This document shows positions 1 to 8,671 of a DNA stretch of 64,000 nt, piece after piece. Positions within the stretch are counted from its first letter, which is position 1, and every line of letters starts with the position of its first letter. Origin of the DNA: Crotophaga sulcirostris (taxonomy: Eukaryota > Chordata > Aves > Cuculiformes > Crotophagidae); the NCBI GenBank assembly GCA_013397455.1, contig VYZB01000035.1, positions 3,652,805 to 3,716,804 on the forward strand. The letters run 5' to 3'. Made by a program: the position numbers and the translations under genes. The notes beneath the pieces are model-generated. The model saw only the letters and a program-made list of their open reading frames with translations. It was not told the DNA's origin and did not search any database.

Positions 1-158
1 GAGAGAAAGAGGCTGAGGGCCAACCTCATTGCTCTCTACAGTTTCTTGAGGAGGGGAAGTGGAGAGGGAGATGCTGACCTCTTTTCCCTAGCATGCAGTG
101 GTAGGATGTGTGGGAATGGTTCAAAGCTGTGCCACGGGAGGCTTAAATTGGACATTCA
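1..158 (+). mobile_element. CR1 LINE 3' fragment, left edge
   Basis: The text reads as the sense strand of the CR1 3' region (GAGGCTGAGG, then AACCTCATTGCTCTCTACA, then the CACGGGAGG block). It breaks off at about 158, where an upstream CR1 segment starts again. It is cut by the window edge. It lies in the inferred first intron of MED23, antisense to that gene. Confidence 0.75.
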
Positions 159-498
159 GTCATGGACCTGTTGGAGAAGGTCCACAGGAGGGCTACAAAA
201 ATTATCAAAGACCTGGAACACCTCCCCTATGAAGAGAAGCTGAAAGCGTTGGAGCTGTTCAGCTTGGAGAAGGGAAGACTCCAAGGAAACCTTATTGTGG
301 CCTTTCAGTACTTAAACGGGGCTTGTAAGAAAGATGGAGAAAACCTTTTTAGCAGGGCCTGTAGCAACAGAACAAGGGGTGATGGTTTTAAAGGGGAGAA
401 GTTTGGACTAGATATTATGAAGAAATTTTTTTTGCTGTGGGTGGTGAAGCACTGGGACAGGTTACCCAGGCAAGTGGTTTATGCCCCATCCCTGGAAT
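159..498 (+). mobile_element. CR1 LINE fragment, second copy in tandem
   Basis: CR1 sequence restarts with the stretch encoding the C-terminal end of ORF2 (LLEKVHRRATKIIKDLEH in frame, with later frame breaks) and runs to about 498. There it meets a CR1 copy in the opposite orientation. It is 5' truncated and has lost its 3' tail. Confidence 0.8.
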
Positions 499-830
499 CA
501 CTGAATGGTTTAGATTGGAAAGGACCTTAAAAGACCAACCAGTTCCAGTCCCCTGCCCTGGGCAGGGACACCTCCCACCAGCCCAGGCTGCTCCAGGCCC
601 CATCCAACCTGGCCTTGGACACCTCCAGGGATGGGGGACCCACAGCTTCCCTGGGCAACCTGTGCCAGGGCCTCACTGCCCTCAGCATGAAGAATTTCTT
701 CCTGAAGTCTAATCTAAATCTTCCCCTTTACAATTTAAAGCCATTTCTCCTTGTCCTATCATTATATGTCCTTGTAAAAACTCCCTCCCCAGCTTTCCTG
801 TAGCCCCTTCAGGTACTGGAAGGCCACTTC
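499..830 (-). mobile_element. CR1 LINE 3' fragment, minus strand
   Basis: Starting at GAATGGTTTAGATTGGAAAGG, the sequence is the reverse complement of a CR1 3' end. It passes through GGGACACCTCCCACCAG, CCTCCAGGGATGGGG and CAGCTTCCCTGGGCAACCTG, and on to the CTTTCCTGTAGCCCC block. It directly abuts the plus-strand copy, forming an inverted pair with almost no spacer. Confidence 0.85.
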
Positions 831-961
831 ATTCAAGGCCAGGCCGGATGGGGCTCTGAGCAGCCTGATCGGGTTGAAGATGCCCCTCCTCACTGCAGGG
901 GGTCTGGGCTGGATGCCCCTCACGGTCCCCTCCAACCCAAAACATTCCATGATTCTGTGAT
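831..961 (+). mobile_element. CR1 LINE 3' terminus beside the MED23 promoter
   Basis: TTCAAGGCCAGGCCGGATGG to ATTCCATGATTCTGTGATT is the last ~130 bases of a plus-strand CR1, including its terminal repeat. It ends where the CpG-rich promoter sequence begins, about 80 bases from the MED23 exon 1 splice donor. Confidence 0.85.
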
Positions 962-1044
962 TACGAACGGAGTACTGCGGGCCCGGGCCCGGGCCCGTAC
1001 CCGCTGCCCACAACGCCGCTCCTGCGCCCCGGGGACGGACTCAC

Positions 1045-1104
1045 CACCACCTCCTCGAAGATGCTCTGCAACTGCGTCTCCATGGGCACCATGGGGATCG
1101 CCAT
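1045..1104 (-). CDS. MED23: MED23 first coding exon (Mediator subunit 23), partial gene
   Basis: Read on the minus strand from 1104, the frame gives MAIPMVPMETQLQSIFEEVV and ends exactly at a splice donor (GTGAGT, 1044-1039). METQLQSIFEEVV is the N-terminus I know for vertebrate MED23, a large subunit of the Mediator tail that links activators to RNA polymerase II in the nucleus. Three in-frame ATGs exist (1104, 1092, 1083). The last matches the canonical human start. The first has the best Kozak context (G at -3, G at +4), so it is used here. The frame stays open further upstream, to at least 1323, but that part is probably 5' UTR. Divergent MED23 and ENPP3 neighbours match the order in human 6q23. 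The remaining exons lie left of position 1. Confidence 0.85.
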
Positions 1105-1194
1105 GGCGCCGGGCCGGGCCCCGTAGCCCCCACCGGACCCTCCGTCTGGCGCAGATGTCGGCGCAGGGCCCGCCCCCCGCCTACGCCGTCGGCG

Positions 1195-1202
1195 CCGGAA
1201 GT
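1195..1202 (+). promoter_or_regulatory. ETS/GABPA-type site in the MED23 promoter
   Basis: CCGGAAGT is a full match to the core ETS-family (GABPA/ELK) motif common in TATA-less CpG promoters. It lies about 90 bases upstream of the MED23 start codons. Binding is inferred from the motif only. Confidence 0.45.
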
Positions 1203-1277
1203 TCCGTCCCTGCTCCCGCCCGCCGGGAAGCGGCGGCTCGGCCCGGCCGTTCCGGGGGGCAGCGCCCGCTGCTCCAT

Positions 1278-1668
1278 GGGATGAGTTGGGTTGGGAGGGT
1301 CCTAAAAGCCCATCCAGTTCCACTCCTGCTGTGGGCAGGGACTTCTCCTACCAGCCCAGGCTGCTCCAGGCTCCGTCCAACCTGGCCTTGAACACCTCCA
1401 GGGAGGGGGCACCCACAGCTTCCCTGGGCAACCTGGGCCAGGGCCTCACCCCCTCAGCGGGAAGAATTTCTCCCTAATGTCTAATCTTAAGTATTCCCCT
1501 TTCCAGTTTAAAGCCATTCCCCCTCATCCTATCCTACTTGCCCTTGTAAAAAACACCTCCCCAGCTTTCCTGTAGCCCCTTCAGGTACTGGAAGGCCGCT
1601 ATGAGATCTCCCCGGAGCTTTCTCATCTCCAGGCTGAGCAACCCCAGCTCTCCCAGCCTTCCTGCCCC
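1278..1668 (-). mobile_element. CR1 LINE 3' fragment upstream of MED23
   Basis: Reverse-complement CR1 from GTTGGGTTGGGAGGGTCC to the block around CTGAGCAACCCCAGCTCTCCC. Its 3' end faces the MED23 promoter and its 5' end is truncated near 1668. The remaining bases to about 1740 look like unique sequence. Confidence 0.85.
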
Positions 1669-1948
1669 TCCGCCCTGGGAGTGCTTTGGCAGCGGGAGGA
1701 TGCAGGAGTCAGGAGCAAAGCAAAGGAAAGCAGCTGCCATTTAAAATCAGGGAGTTGGGGTTTTTACAAAGATATTTGCTTAGGCATGTTTGGTTTTTGA
1801 ATAATCTGTTCTTTAGAGTAATTTAACAAAATACATGTTCTGGTTCTTACAGTAAGGATCCCTTGTGTTATTATGGGACTATGGCTTGCTGTGATTACTG
1901 TAAAGTTAGAATTGTTCCCATAGAAAGCCAAAAAGATAGAATAAACTG

Positions 1949-2475
1949 AAAATCATAGAATCTTAGAATATTCTGACTTGGAAGGCACCCACCGGGATCC
2001 AGTTCCTGCACAGGACAACCCCAACATTCACACCATGTGTCTGAGGGTGTCGTTCAAAAGCTTCTTAAATATTGTGTGGCTTGGTGCCATAACTACTTCC
2101 ATGGGGAGCCTGTTCCAGAGCTCTGCCATCCTCTAGAAGAACCTTTTCCTAATATCCAACCTAAACCTCTCCTGACACATCTTCCTGCCACTGTCCTTGG
2201 ATCCTGTCATTGGTCACCACAGAGAAGAGCCTACTCCTCCTCCTTCCCTTGTAAGAAAGCAGTAAACTACGATGAGGTGCCCCCCTCAGTCTCCTCTTCT
2301 CCAGGCTGAACAGACCAAATTACTTAAGCCGCTCCTCATATGCCTTCCCCTCTAAACCCTTCACCAACTTTGTGGCTCTCTGGACACTCTCCAGTATCCT
2401 TTTTATACTGTGGTGCCCAAAACTGCCCACAGTACTCAAGGTGGGGCTGCACCAGTGCAGAGTAGAGTGGGTCAA
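1949..2475 (-). mobile_element. CR1 LINE fragment, older subfamily
   Basis: AATCATAGAATCTTAGAATATTC at the left is the CR1 3' tail read in reverse. It is followed by CR1 sequence through CTCCTCTTCTCCAGGCTGAAC and ACTCTCCAGTATCC to the GTGCCCAAAACTGCCCACAGTA block. It is more diverged from the copies at 499 and 1278 than those are from each other. Confidence 0.85.
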
Positions 2476-5027
2476 AAATCCATTTATCTGAAAATGTCAA
2501 CGGATACATTACACATGTGCAGTGGGTTTTAGATTAAAATTAAATGTAAAATGCCACATTAAGTCAGTTTTAAAGTTTTGTGATATTCTCACATTGATGT
2601 TGCATTTTCTGAGCTGTCTGAGGCTGTTTGGCCACGTGCTTTTCTGGAATAACACCAACCTAAATACAGTTGGTGCTGACAACTAGGTAGGAACTTATGT
2701 CCACAGCTGATCATCTCAAATTCTAGCTGATAGATGAAGGCCTCAGAAAAGTGATAAATTAACATTTTCAGGCTTGGAGCTGAGTGAAAAATAATAGTGT
2801 GTACCCATAGGGGAAAAGCTTATGTGGAATTGGATAGAGGATTATTTGTTGTAAACAGCTTTTGTGTAAACAGGCCTAGAAGATCAGATAACAAGCAATG
2901 AGAAATGTTATAAATAAATTTTAAAAGTACCCAAGGAAATTGTGATATGAAGGACACCAGGAGCATAGCCAGTGGACATATGTGCTGTAGCCAACATGTA
3001 TGTAGTAGTATACATGATTGAAGTCAGTGCATTCTTGTCAATAATGGGAAATACCTGGTTGGGAAACAAATAATGCATACCTGTACATAATGTACCTGTA
3101 CATGTAATGTACTTACATAAATGTGTAATGAATCATCGTTGTAAACAGAGGAGATATAACTGAAGGTCCATTTGTACTTGCTTGCGTTGCTGTTATAATG
3201 GTGTTGCCCTCAGTCTTAACACAAAGCTGTTTATTCTGTAAGAAATGTTCATTATACTCCTCACTGTGTGCTAGTTTAAAGTGTGTTGCAGAACAATCTG
3301 ACATGCCCTTGGTTGTCCCGTCAACATCTAGTGTCAGTACTTGTCTACCTTGGGTGTACTGGGTTGTATTTTATCAAAATAGCAACGCTCAGGATAGATG
3401 TCTAATTCTATGTGAAGCTCCTAATCCATTCCCACAGTGACTCATAATTGGGATGGAAAAGGAGACCAAAGTAGGTTGTTTTACTCCTCATTATGTCTTA
3501 TCCTTATTTTGAGGACCAGTCAACTATTCCTACTTTTATCTGCTTTAGTGCTCCGTCACACTCATAGGCTAACAGCCATTCCTAACCATGCCTGGGTTCC
3601 AGATCTTGACACAACCTGAACGTGTACCAAGCCAAAATCTGTCCACAAGTTTGTCGTAATGCAATTTTATCTTGATTTTGGTCATTACCCAACATTAGAA
3701 TGAATGTTGTCTAAAATGTACTCACCATGACAACCCAAATCTAAGTGGTTACATTTATTAGACAGACACGGTCAAAACTGAACTAAGTATGAGCCTGCAT
3801 TTGGCAGATCTGGTCATTGGGGTGGAGCTGAGGACCAGAGGTGCCACAGTGCTATGTGATGGTCATCCTGCTTTGCTTAAAGAAATCAAACATCCAAGAG
3901 GAGGAACAGTACAGATCTTATGCACAGAAATTACATGCAAGTGTCTCTACCGAGGCAAGAAGACCTGTCAAACTCTGTATTAGAGCCACAAGCCTCGAAA
4001 AAAAGGAAGAAAAGCAGTATTTGCATGAGAAAGAAATGATCCTCTTCATGAAGAGATAGAAAAGGGAATGCACTTTTCAAAATAACTGTAAACATCATGT
4101 TACTCTGGCAAAAAACCTTCATCGAAATGATCATTTTTTTTAAGGAAGGTAAACATTTATGGAAAAAATGGTTATGTTTTGGGGTTTCTTTCCTCTAAGT
4201 GAATGCCATCCATTTTAGAAGACGATGACGGATGAGTTTTAAGGTGTCTTATAATTGAAGATTTATAAGGCTGGTTTAGTTTTTGATGGTCTTAGAGGAC
4301 TTTCTGCTGCTTTATATTAGTAGCTTGAAACAATAGGAACTGCAGTGACAATTGAAAGTGGCTACAATACAATGCTATTTAGAAATGTCTCTCCCTATTT
4401 CCCAAAGGTGTTTATTAACATGTATAAGGCAGGGATGTCCTGCTTGTGTCCTTTAAAACAATCTTCCCGTTTCTTCCAGATGAACTGAGGACTGCAATTT
4501 GACTATAGGAGAATGGGTTTGTTTGTATCCTAGCCCTGCATTGTTATAGCATCAGACTATGCAGAATAGTCAGATAAATTTATGACTCAGTAAGTGAGAA
4601 CAGAATGGAAAATTTATAATTATTTCCTTCTTTCCTTTTGTTTTCTTTACTGTTAAGTATTGAACATGTGGACTGTTTTTACATGTGAATTTTCTTTTGG
4701 TAGAGATGAAATAAAGAAGTATTTTTAAATCTATGATGCCCTCAATCTTTAAACAAAAAAAGTCTGGATTCGTGGTCAATGTTAATGAAGTTTTGTACTC
4801 TTTTTTATCAGTGAGAGTTTTCATAGAAATTCATCACGTGGGCAGTAATGTTTGTGAGATTAGAGCAATGATTAGACAGAAGTAGCAAAATCAAATATAT
4901 AAGATCACATCCTGTTCCATTTGCTAAATTATTTTCTTTGATATCTGAAGGAGCAGAAATTCACCCTATGTGCCTACACTGATGATTCATGCTCTCAAAG
5001 GTCAAATTTTCTACTTCTGTAAATGTA
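2476..5027. other. Intergenic AT-rich DNA, no feature recognised
   Basis: I see no gene-like exon, RNA gene or recognisable repeat here. The open frames (for example 3789-4059) have no family resemblance and no splice context. Confidence 0.5.
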
Positions 5028-5565
5028 TGTATTGGTTTCGGCTGGAACGGAGTTAATTTTCTTCATAATGGCTTGTATGGTGTTGTGTTTTTGATTTATG
5101 ATGAAAACAATGTTGATATTCCCCCACCCCCCATTTTAGCTACTATTGAGCAAGGTTTACACAGCTTCAGTGCCTCCTCTGCAAGTAGGCTGGGTGTTCA
5201 CAAGATGCTGGGAGGAGGAACAGCCAGGACAGCTGACTGTAACTGATGGAGGGGACAATCTACAACATATGATGTTGTACTTAGCAATAAAACCAATAAA
5301 ACAAAAGAGGAAGTGGGACATTCAGAGTTATGGTGCAGTCCTACTTTTGTGGAAGTAGCTGAACACCTTCCTGCAGAAGGAAGGTAGTGATGAATTTCTT
5401 GTTTTGCTTTGCTTGCATGCATGACTTCTGCTTTACCTATTAAACTGTCTTAATGTCAACTCACAAGTTTTCTCACTTTTACCCTCCAGTTCTCCCCCTA
5501 TCCCACTGCAGGGGACTGAGCCAGGGGCTGTGTAGGGCTGAGCTGCCTGCTGGGGTTAACCCACA
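5028..5565 (+). repeat. 5' LTR of the ERVL-type element
   Basis: It opens with TGTATTGGTTTCGGCTGG and ends near GGGGTTAACCCACA. Diagnostic inner parts include GGCTGGGTGTTCACAAGATG, AGCCAGGACAGCTGACTG, the polyadenylation signal ATTAAA (5439-5444), and the CAAGTTTTCTCACTTTTACC stretch. The usual TATA-like position holds AATAAAACCAATAAAAC. Confidence 0.75.
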
Positions 5566-5576
5566 AGAATGCTTTT

Positions 5577-5594
5577 TGGCACCCAGTGTGGAGC
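5577..5594 (+). other. Decayed retroviral primer-binding site (tRNA-Lys type)
   Basis: TGGCACCCAGTGTGGAGC lies 11 bases after the LTR end. It differs from the tRNA-Lys(1,2)-type site TGGCGCCCAACGTGGGGC at four positions, all transitions, as expected for an old neutrally decaying copy. Confidence 0.5.
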
Positions 5595-5910
5595 CAGAGG
5601 GGTTTGAGATAATGACAGATTTGATAGGTACATGCTAGGCCAGATTTATAGCTGTTACAGCTGTTTAGCTATTAATTAGAAGCCTCCTGCACTTGCCAGG
5701 TGACTTGCTTGCTTTTGCCATATATTAGTTTAGTGATAGTGACTGCTATCTGCTGCAATGCTTATCGTTTTACCTTGCTGTGCCTGGGAACATTTCAATA
5801 ATAGTACTGGCCACGTGCCTGGCCTGGCATATGGCCAGGGCATTGCTGCTGTTGCTGTACTGCTGAAGTAGGCATGCTATAACTACAGACTGAGCTCCAG
5901 CTGAAGGGAC

Positions 5911-6743
5911 TGTGACCTGTGAATAACTCCGTGCTGGAGCAGATACACCGCAAAGCATCTGTGGCTGTGGATAGGTCCAGTGGAGCAGGTATACCCCTGA
6001 ATCCTAGAATTGTAGAATCATTTAGGTTAGAAAAGACCTTTAAGATCATTGAGTCCAACTGTAAACCTAATACTGCCAAATTCACCACTAAGCTATGTCC
6101 TTAAGCAACAAATAAATCTACATGTCTTTTTAAATACCTCCAGGGATGATAACTCAACCACTTCCCTGACTGGCCTGTTCGAATACTTGACAACCCTTTT
6201 CAGTTAAGAATTTTTTCCTACTGTCTACTTTAAATCTCCCCTGGGGCAACTTGAAGGCATTTCTCCTAGTCCTACCACTTGTCATCTGGGAAAAGAGACG
6301 AACACCCACCTCACTACAATCTCCTTTCAGGTAGTTGTAGAGAGCAATAAGGTCTCCTCTCAGCCTCCTTTTCTCAAGGGTAAACAGCCCCTGTTCCTTC
6401 AGCCGCTCCTCATAACACTTGTGCTCCAAACCCTTCACCAGCTCCATTTTTCTTTGCACAGGCTCCAGCACCTCAACGTCTTCATTGTAGTGAGGGGCTC
6501 AAAACTGAATATGGTATTTGAGGTGCAACTTCACCAGTGCTGAGTAAAGGGGGACAGTCACGTCCCTCATCCTGCTAGCCACACCGTTTCTGATACAAAC
6601 CAGGATACTGTTGGCCTTCTTGGCCACCAGGGCACTCTGCTGGCTGTTGACCAGCACCTCCAGATTCTTTTCTGCTGGGCAGCTTTCCAGCAAAGGGAAG
6701 GACTGTGATCCATGGATAACTCCATACTAGAGCAGGAGCAGGG
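5911..6743 (+). repeat. Direct sub-repeat inside the ERVL remnant
   Basis: The motif ACTGTGA-CC-TG-ATAACTCC-T-CT-GAGCAG occurs at about 5911-5948 and again at about 6707-6743, on both sides of the nested CR1. At ~40 bases it is too long and too diverged for a CR1 target duplication. An internal tandem repeat of the retroviral element, split by the CR1 insertion, fits better. Confidence 0.5.
6002..6692 (-). mobile_element. CR1 LINE nested in the ERVL remnant
   Basis: The CR1 3' tail in reverse (CCTAGAATTGTAGAATCATTTAGG) opens the copy. It then runs through CTCCTCTCAGCCTCCTTTTCTC and the stretch encoding, on the minus strand, the ORF2 C-terminal region ([20 protein letters not shown]). It breaks at the GGGCAGCTTTCCAGC block. 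It is 5' truncated with frame breaks. The nesting shows that the CR1 inserted after the retrovirus. Confidence 0.85.
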
Positions 6744-7073
6744 GGAATACTTCATTTGAATATTAAACTTTGTAGCCTGGTTCAAAGGGACCAGGCGTGG
6801 AAATTGTAATAGATATATCTTTAAATTGTTGCAACCTGTTTTTTGAGTTGTATATTATGGAAAGTATGATAGCAGAAACCATTGTACAGAGAACAAGGCT
6901 CACAAGAAGAAGCCCCTCAAGAGTGACCAAACCTGAACAGGTTTTGGCAGCCAGTAACTCCACACAGCAAAGGGATGAGTGGAGGGGAAGGGGGGTGATT
7001 AATGGGGATGTATAATATGGATAATGTGGGACCTCAGCATGACACAAATGGAATAGAATAAGTGGAAAAAGAT

Positions 7074-7130
7074 TGTACTGATTTTCTTCATACTAGCTTG
7101 TATAGTACTATGTTTTGGATTTTTTTTTAT
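7074..7130 (+). repeat. 3' LTR stub of the ERVL-type element
   Basis: TGTACTGATTTTCTTCATAC and the following ~35 bases match the first ~70 bases of the 5' LTR (with a ~20-base gap). The match then ends in an AT-rich run. A purine run (GGAAAAAGA, 7064-7072) sits immediately before it, where a polypurine tract would be. Confidence 0.6.
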
Positions 7131-7650
7131 AATTATAAAGTTTATAAATTTGTTTATTATAAATTACAGCTCATGCGGTGCTCACCTTTAATGTCAAATC
7201 AACATTTAAACAGTTGCAGTTGCATAGCCCTCGTAGTCTATGAAGGTGTATTTTCATAACAAACAAATTCATTTCAAATTGTACTTAAACAAAACTTTTG
7301 GTTTTTATTGAATTTGATTTGGCTGTGTACCATTTGTTTTTAATGAGTAGGTCTATCACTACTAAAAATCATGCAGCAAGCTGAAAGTAGTGTGTGACAA
7401 AGATCGATTGAAACTGAACGGGAGGAATCCTCTAGTGATAAATAAGGAAGAGACCTGAAAACATTGATGTGACAGAGAGCAGGATTTAAGAAACTGTCTA
7501 CATTCATATTGATTTTGTTTAACATATTTAACACTTCCTTTGAGGAGAATAATCACTCTGGATGACAAGCTTTTAACCAAATAGTTGAGTACTTGAGTTT
7601 CTGTCATTTTTGCATTTTATTGCTTAGCAACGTATTACTCCTAATCTCCT
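7131..7650. other. Far-upstream flank of ENPP3
   Basis: AT-rich DNA between the retroviral stub and the proximal ENPP3 promoter. I see no gene or repeat. A TTTTATTG element near 7615 could suit a CDX-type factor, but that is weak. Confidence 0.4.
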
Positions 7651-7663
7651 GTTAAGAATTTAC
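7651..7663 (+). promoter_or_regulatory. HNF1-like site upstream of ENPP3
   Basis: GTTAAGAATTTAC matches the palindromic HNF1 consensus GTTAATNATTAAC at all but two of its specified positions. It lies about 140 bases upstream of the TATA box. HNF1 drives intestinal, renal and hepatic genes, which fits known ENPP3 expression in epithelia. Function is inferred. Confidence 0.4.
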
Positions 7664-7720
7664 CTAATGCCATACTTATCTTGAAATGTGACAGGTTCTC
7701 TGCACACAGAAAATGCTTTT

Positions 7721-7733
7721 CAGCCTTTGACCT
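7721..7733 (-). promoter_or_regulatory. DR1-like nuclear receptor half-sites
   Basis: On the minus strand this reads AGGTCA-A-AGGCTG: one perfect and one degenerate half-site with one-base spacing, the HNF4/PPAR arrangement. It is about 70 bases upstream of the TATA box. One half-site is poor, so confidence is low. Confidence 0.3.
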
Positions 7734-7798
7734 TTCTGAGTCGTTTTCCTGCTTACTTTGGCTTCCTGTGAACCTATCACAGATGCAAAAGCTAGGAT

Positions 7799-7807
7799 CT
7801 TATAAAA
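7799..7807 (+). promoter_or_regulatory. ENPP3: TATA box of ENPP3
   Basis: CTTATAAAAAAG is a good TATA element about 125 bases upstream of the ENPP3 start codon. It puts the transcription start near 7830 and gives a 5' UTR of about 100 bases with no upstream intron needed. The start itself is inferred. Confidence 0.65.
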
Positions 7808-7896
7808 AAGCTATGAACAAAGTACATACACACTTGAAGCAGGAGTAGCATCTTAGTCACAGCTGACCTAGCTGGGGACGGTGAGGAACGCAACAT

Positions 7897-7944
7897 ATGC
7901 ACAATCAAGAGGCAGATCTTGGCAAAAATGGAGCTTCAGGATGA
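7897..7944 (+). CDS. Upstream ORF overlapping the ENPP3 start
   Basis: A 15-codon frame begins at an ATG 31 bases before the ENPP3 start and stops at a TGA 14 bases inside the ENPP3 coding sequence, in a different frame. Its start context is weak (C at -3, C at +4), whereas the ENPP3 start is strong (A at -3, G at +4). Leaky scanning is therefore expected, with possible damping of translation. It exists in the mRNA only if transcription starts before 7897, as the TATA box suggests. No peptide function is implied. Confidence 0.35.
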   Translation: MHNQEADLGKNGASG

Positions 7945-8044
7945 TATCGTGAACCATCAAAGTGGACATTTGGATGAGGTGTCTTTAAACCCAACAAAGT
8001 ATGTGAAGAAAAAAACCCTCCTGAAGTACAAAGTCATCTGTGCT
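7928..8044 (+). CDS. ENPP3: ENPP3 exon 1 (residues 1-39)
   Basis: Cytoplasmic tail and first residues of the anchor. It starts [11 protein letters not shown] and ends at ..YKVICA before GTAAGT, phase 0. The basic [11 protein letters not shown] run before the anchor fits the positive-inside rule for a type II protein. The tail is about 13 residues longer than I recall for human ENPP3. There is no in-frame ATG in the ~60 bases upstream. Confidence 0.9.
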
Positions 8045-8639
8045 GTAAGTAGGTGCTGTTCTGTCCTGCAGAATTTTTAGAAGTTTCATTGTATTAATAT
8101 AATCATTCAGGGTTGCTTGGTAATTGGTGCTTAAAGTTTTACTGTCTGAATGCACTAACTTTACTGGCAGATTTCATAGGTTCTTATAGTACTTATCAAG
8201 CAATTTTTTTTTCTGGCAACTAACTGTACTTTTTGTTTTACTCCCATAACCTGACAGTTCTTTTGCACAGCAAAGACATTACTTCAATACTTTAGTTTAT
8301 ACATTTGTTTAAAACAGATGTGTTTGTGGCCAAGGTAGCTGCAGTTCTTTTTTCCTTACTTCTTTATCTTTGGATTTGTGATTAACAAAACAGAACATGT
8401 AGGAAAGGCGTTGGTGAAAAACAGGAAACAAGGCATGGGAAAAAAACTAATGAACTGGTATTGTCGGTCCCACATCTCAAGTGTTGAGTCAACATTTTCC
8501 CTTTTCCCCAGGGCTTTAAGAGTTATACAGCTGCCTTGTAAATACTAATGTGTAGGGTTTTGGTTATGTTTTCTTAATTTTTTTGTTGTAGCCAATACAC
8601 AGTTTTAAGCTTCTGTTTGTAACCACAAGAGAAACAAAC

Positions 8640-8671
<32 letters not shown>

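Larger units (their letters stand above)
961..1280 (-). promoter_or_regulatory. MED23: CpG-rich promoter of MED23
   Basis: About 320 bases of very GC-rich, CpG-dense sequence between two CR1 copies, containing the first MED23 coding exon. No TATA box is visible upstream of the start codons, and there is an ETS-type motif at 1195-1202. This is the usual look of a housekeeping promoter. The transcription start was not located; by inference it lies between about 1130 and 1270. Transcription runs leftwards. Confidence 0.75.
5028..7130 (+). mobile_element. Degraded avian ERVL-type endogenous retrovirus
   Basis: A proviral remnant made of a near-complete 5' LTR (5028-5565), a decayed primer-binding site (5577-5594), about 0.8 kb of leftover internal sequence, a nested CR1 (6002-6692), and the first ~55 bases of a second LTR (7074-7130). 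No gag, pol or env frame survives, so it is inert as a virus. The LTR resembles the abundant avian ERVL LTRs by recall (TGT..TTGGTTTCGGCTGG opening). It ends about 670 bases upstream of the ENPP3 TATA box. Confidence 0.75.
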
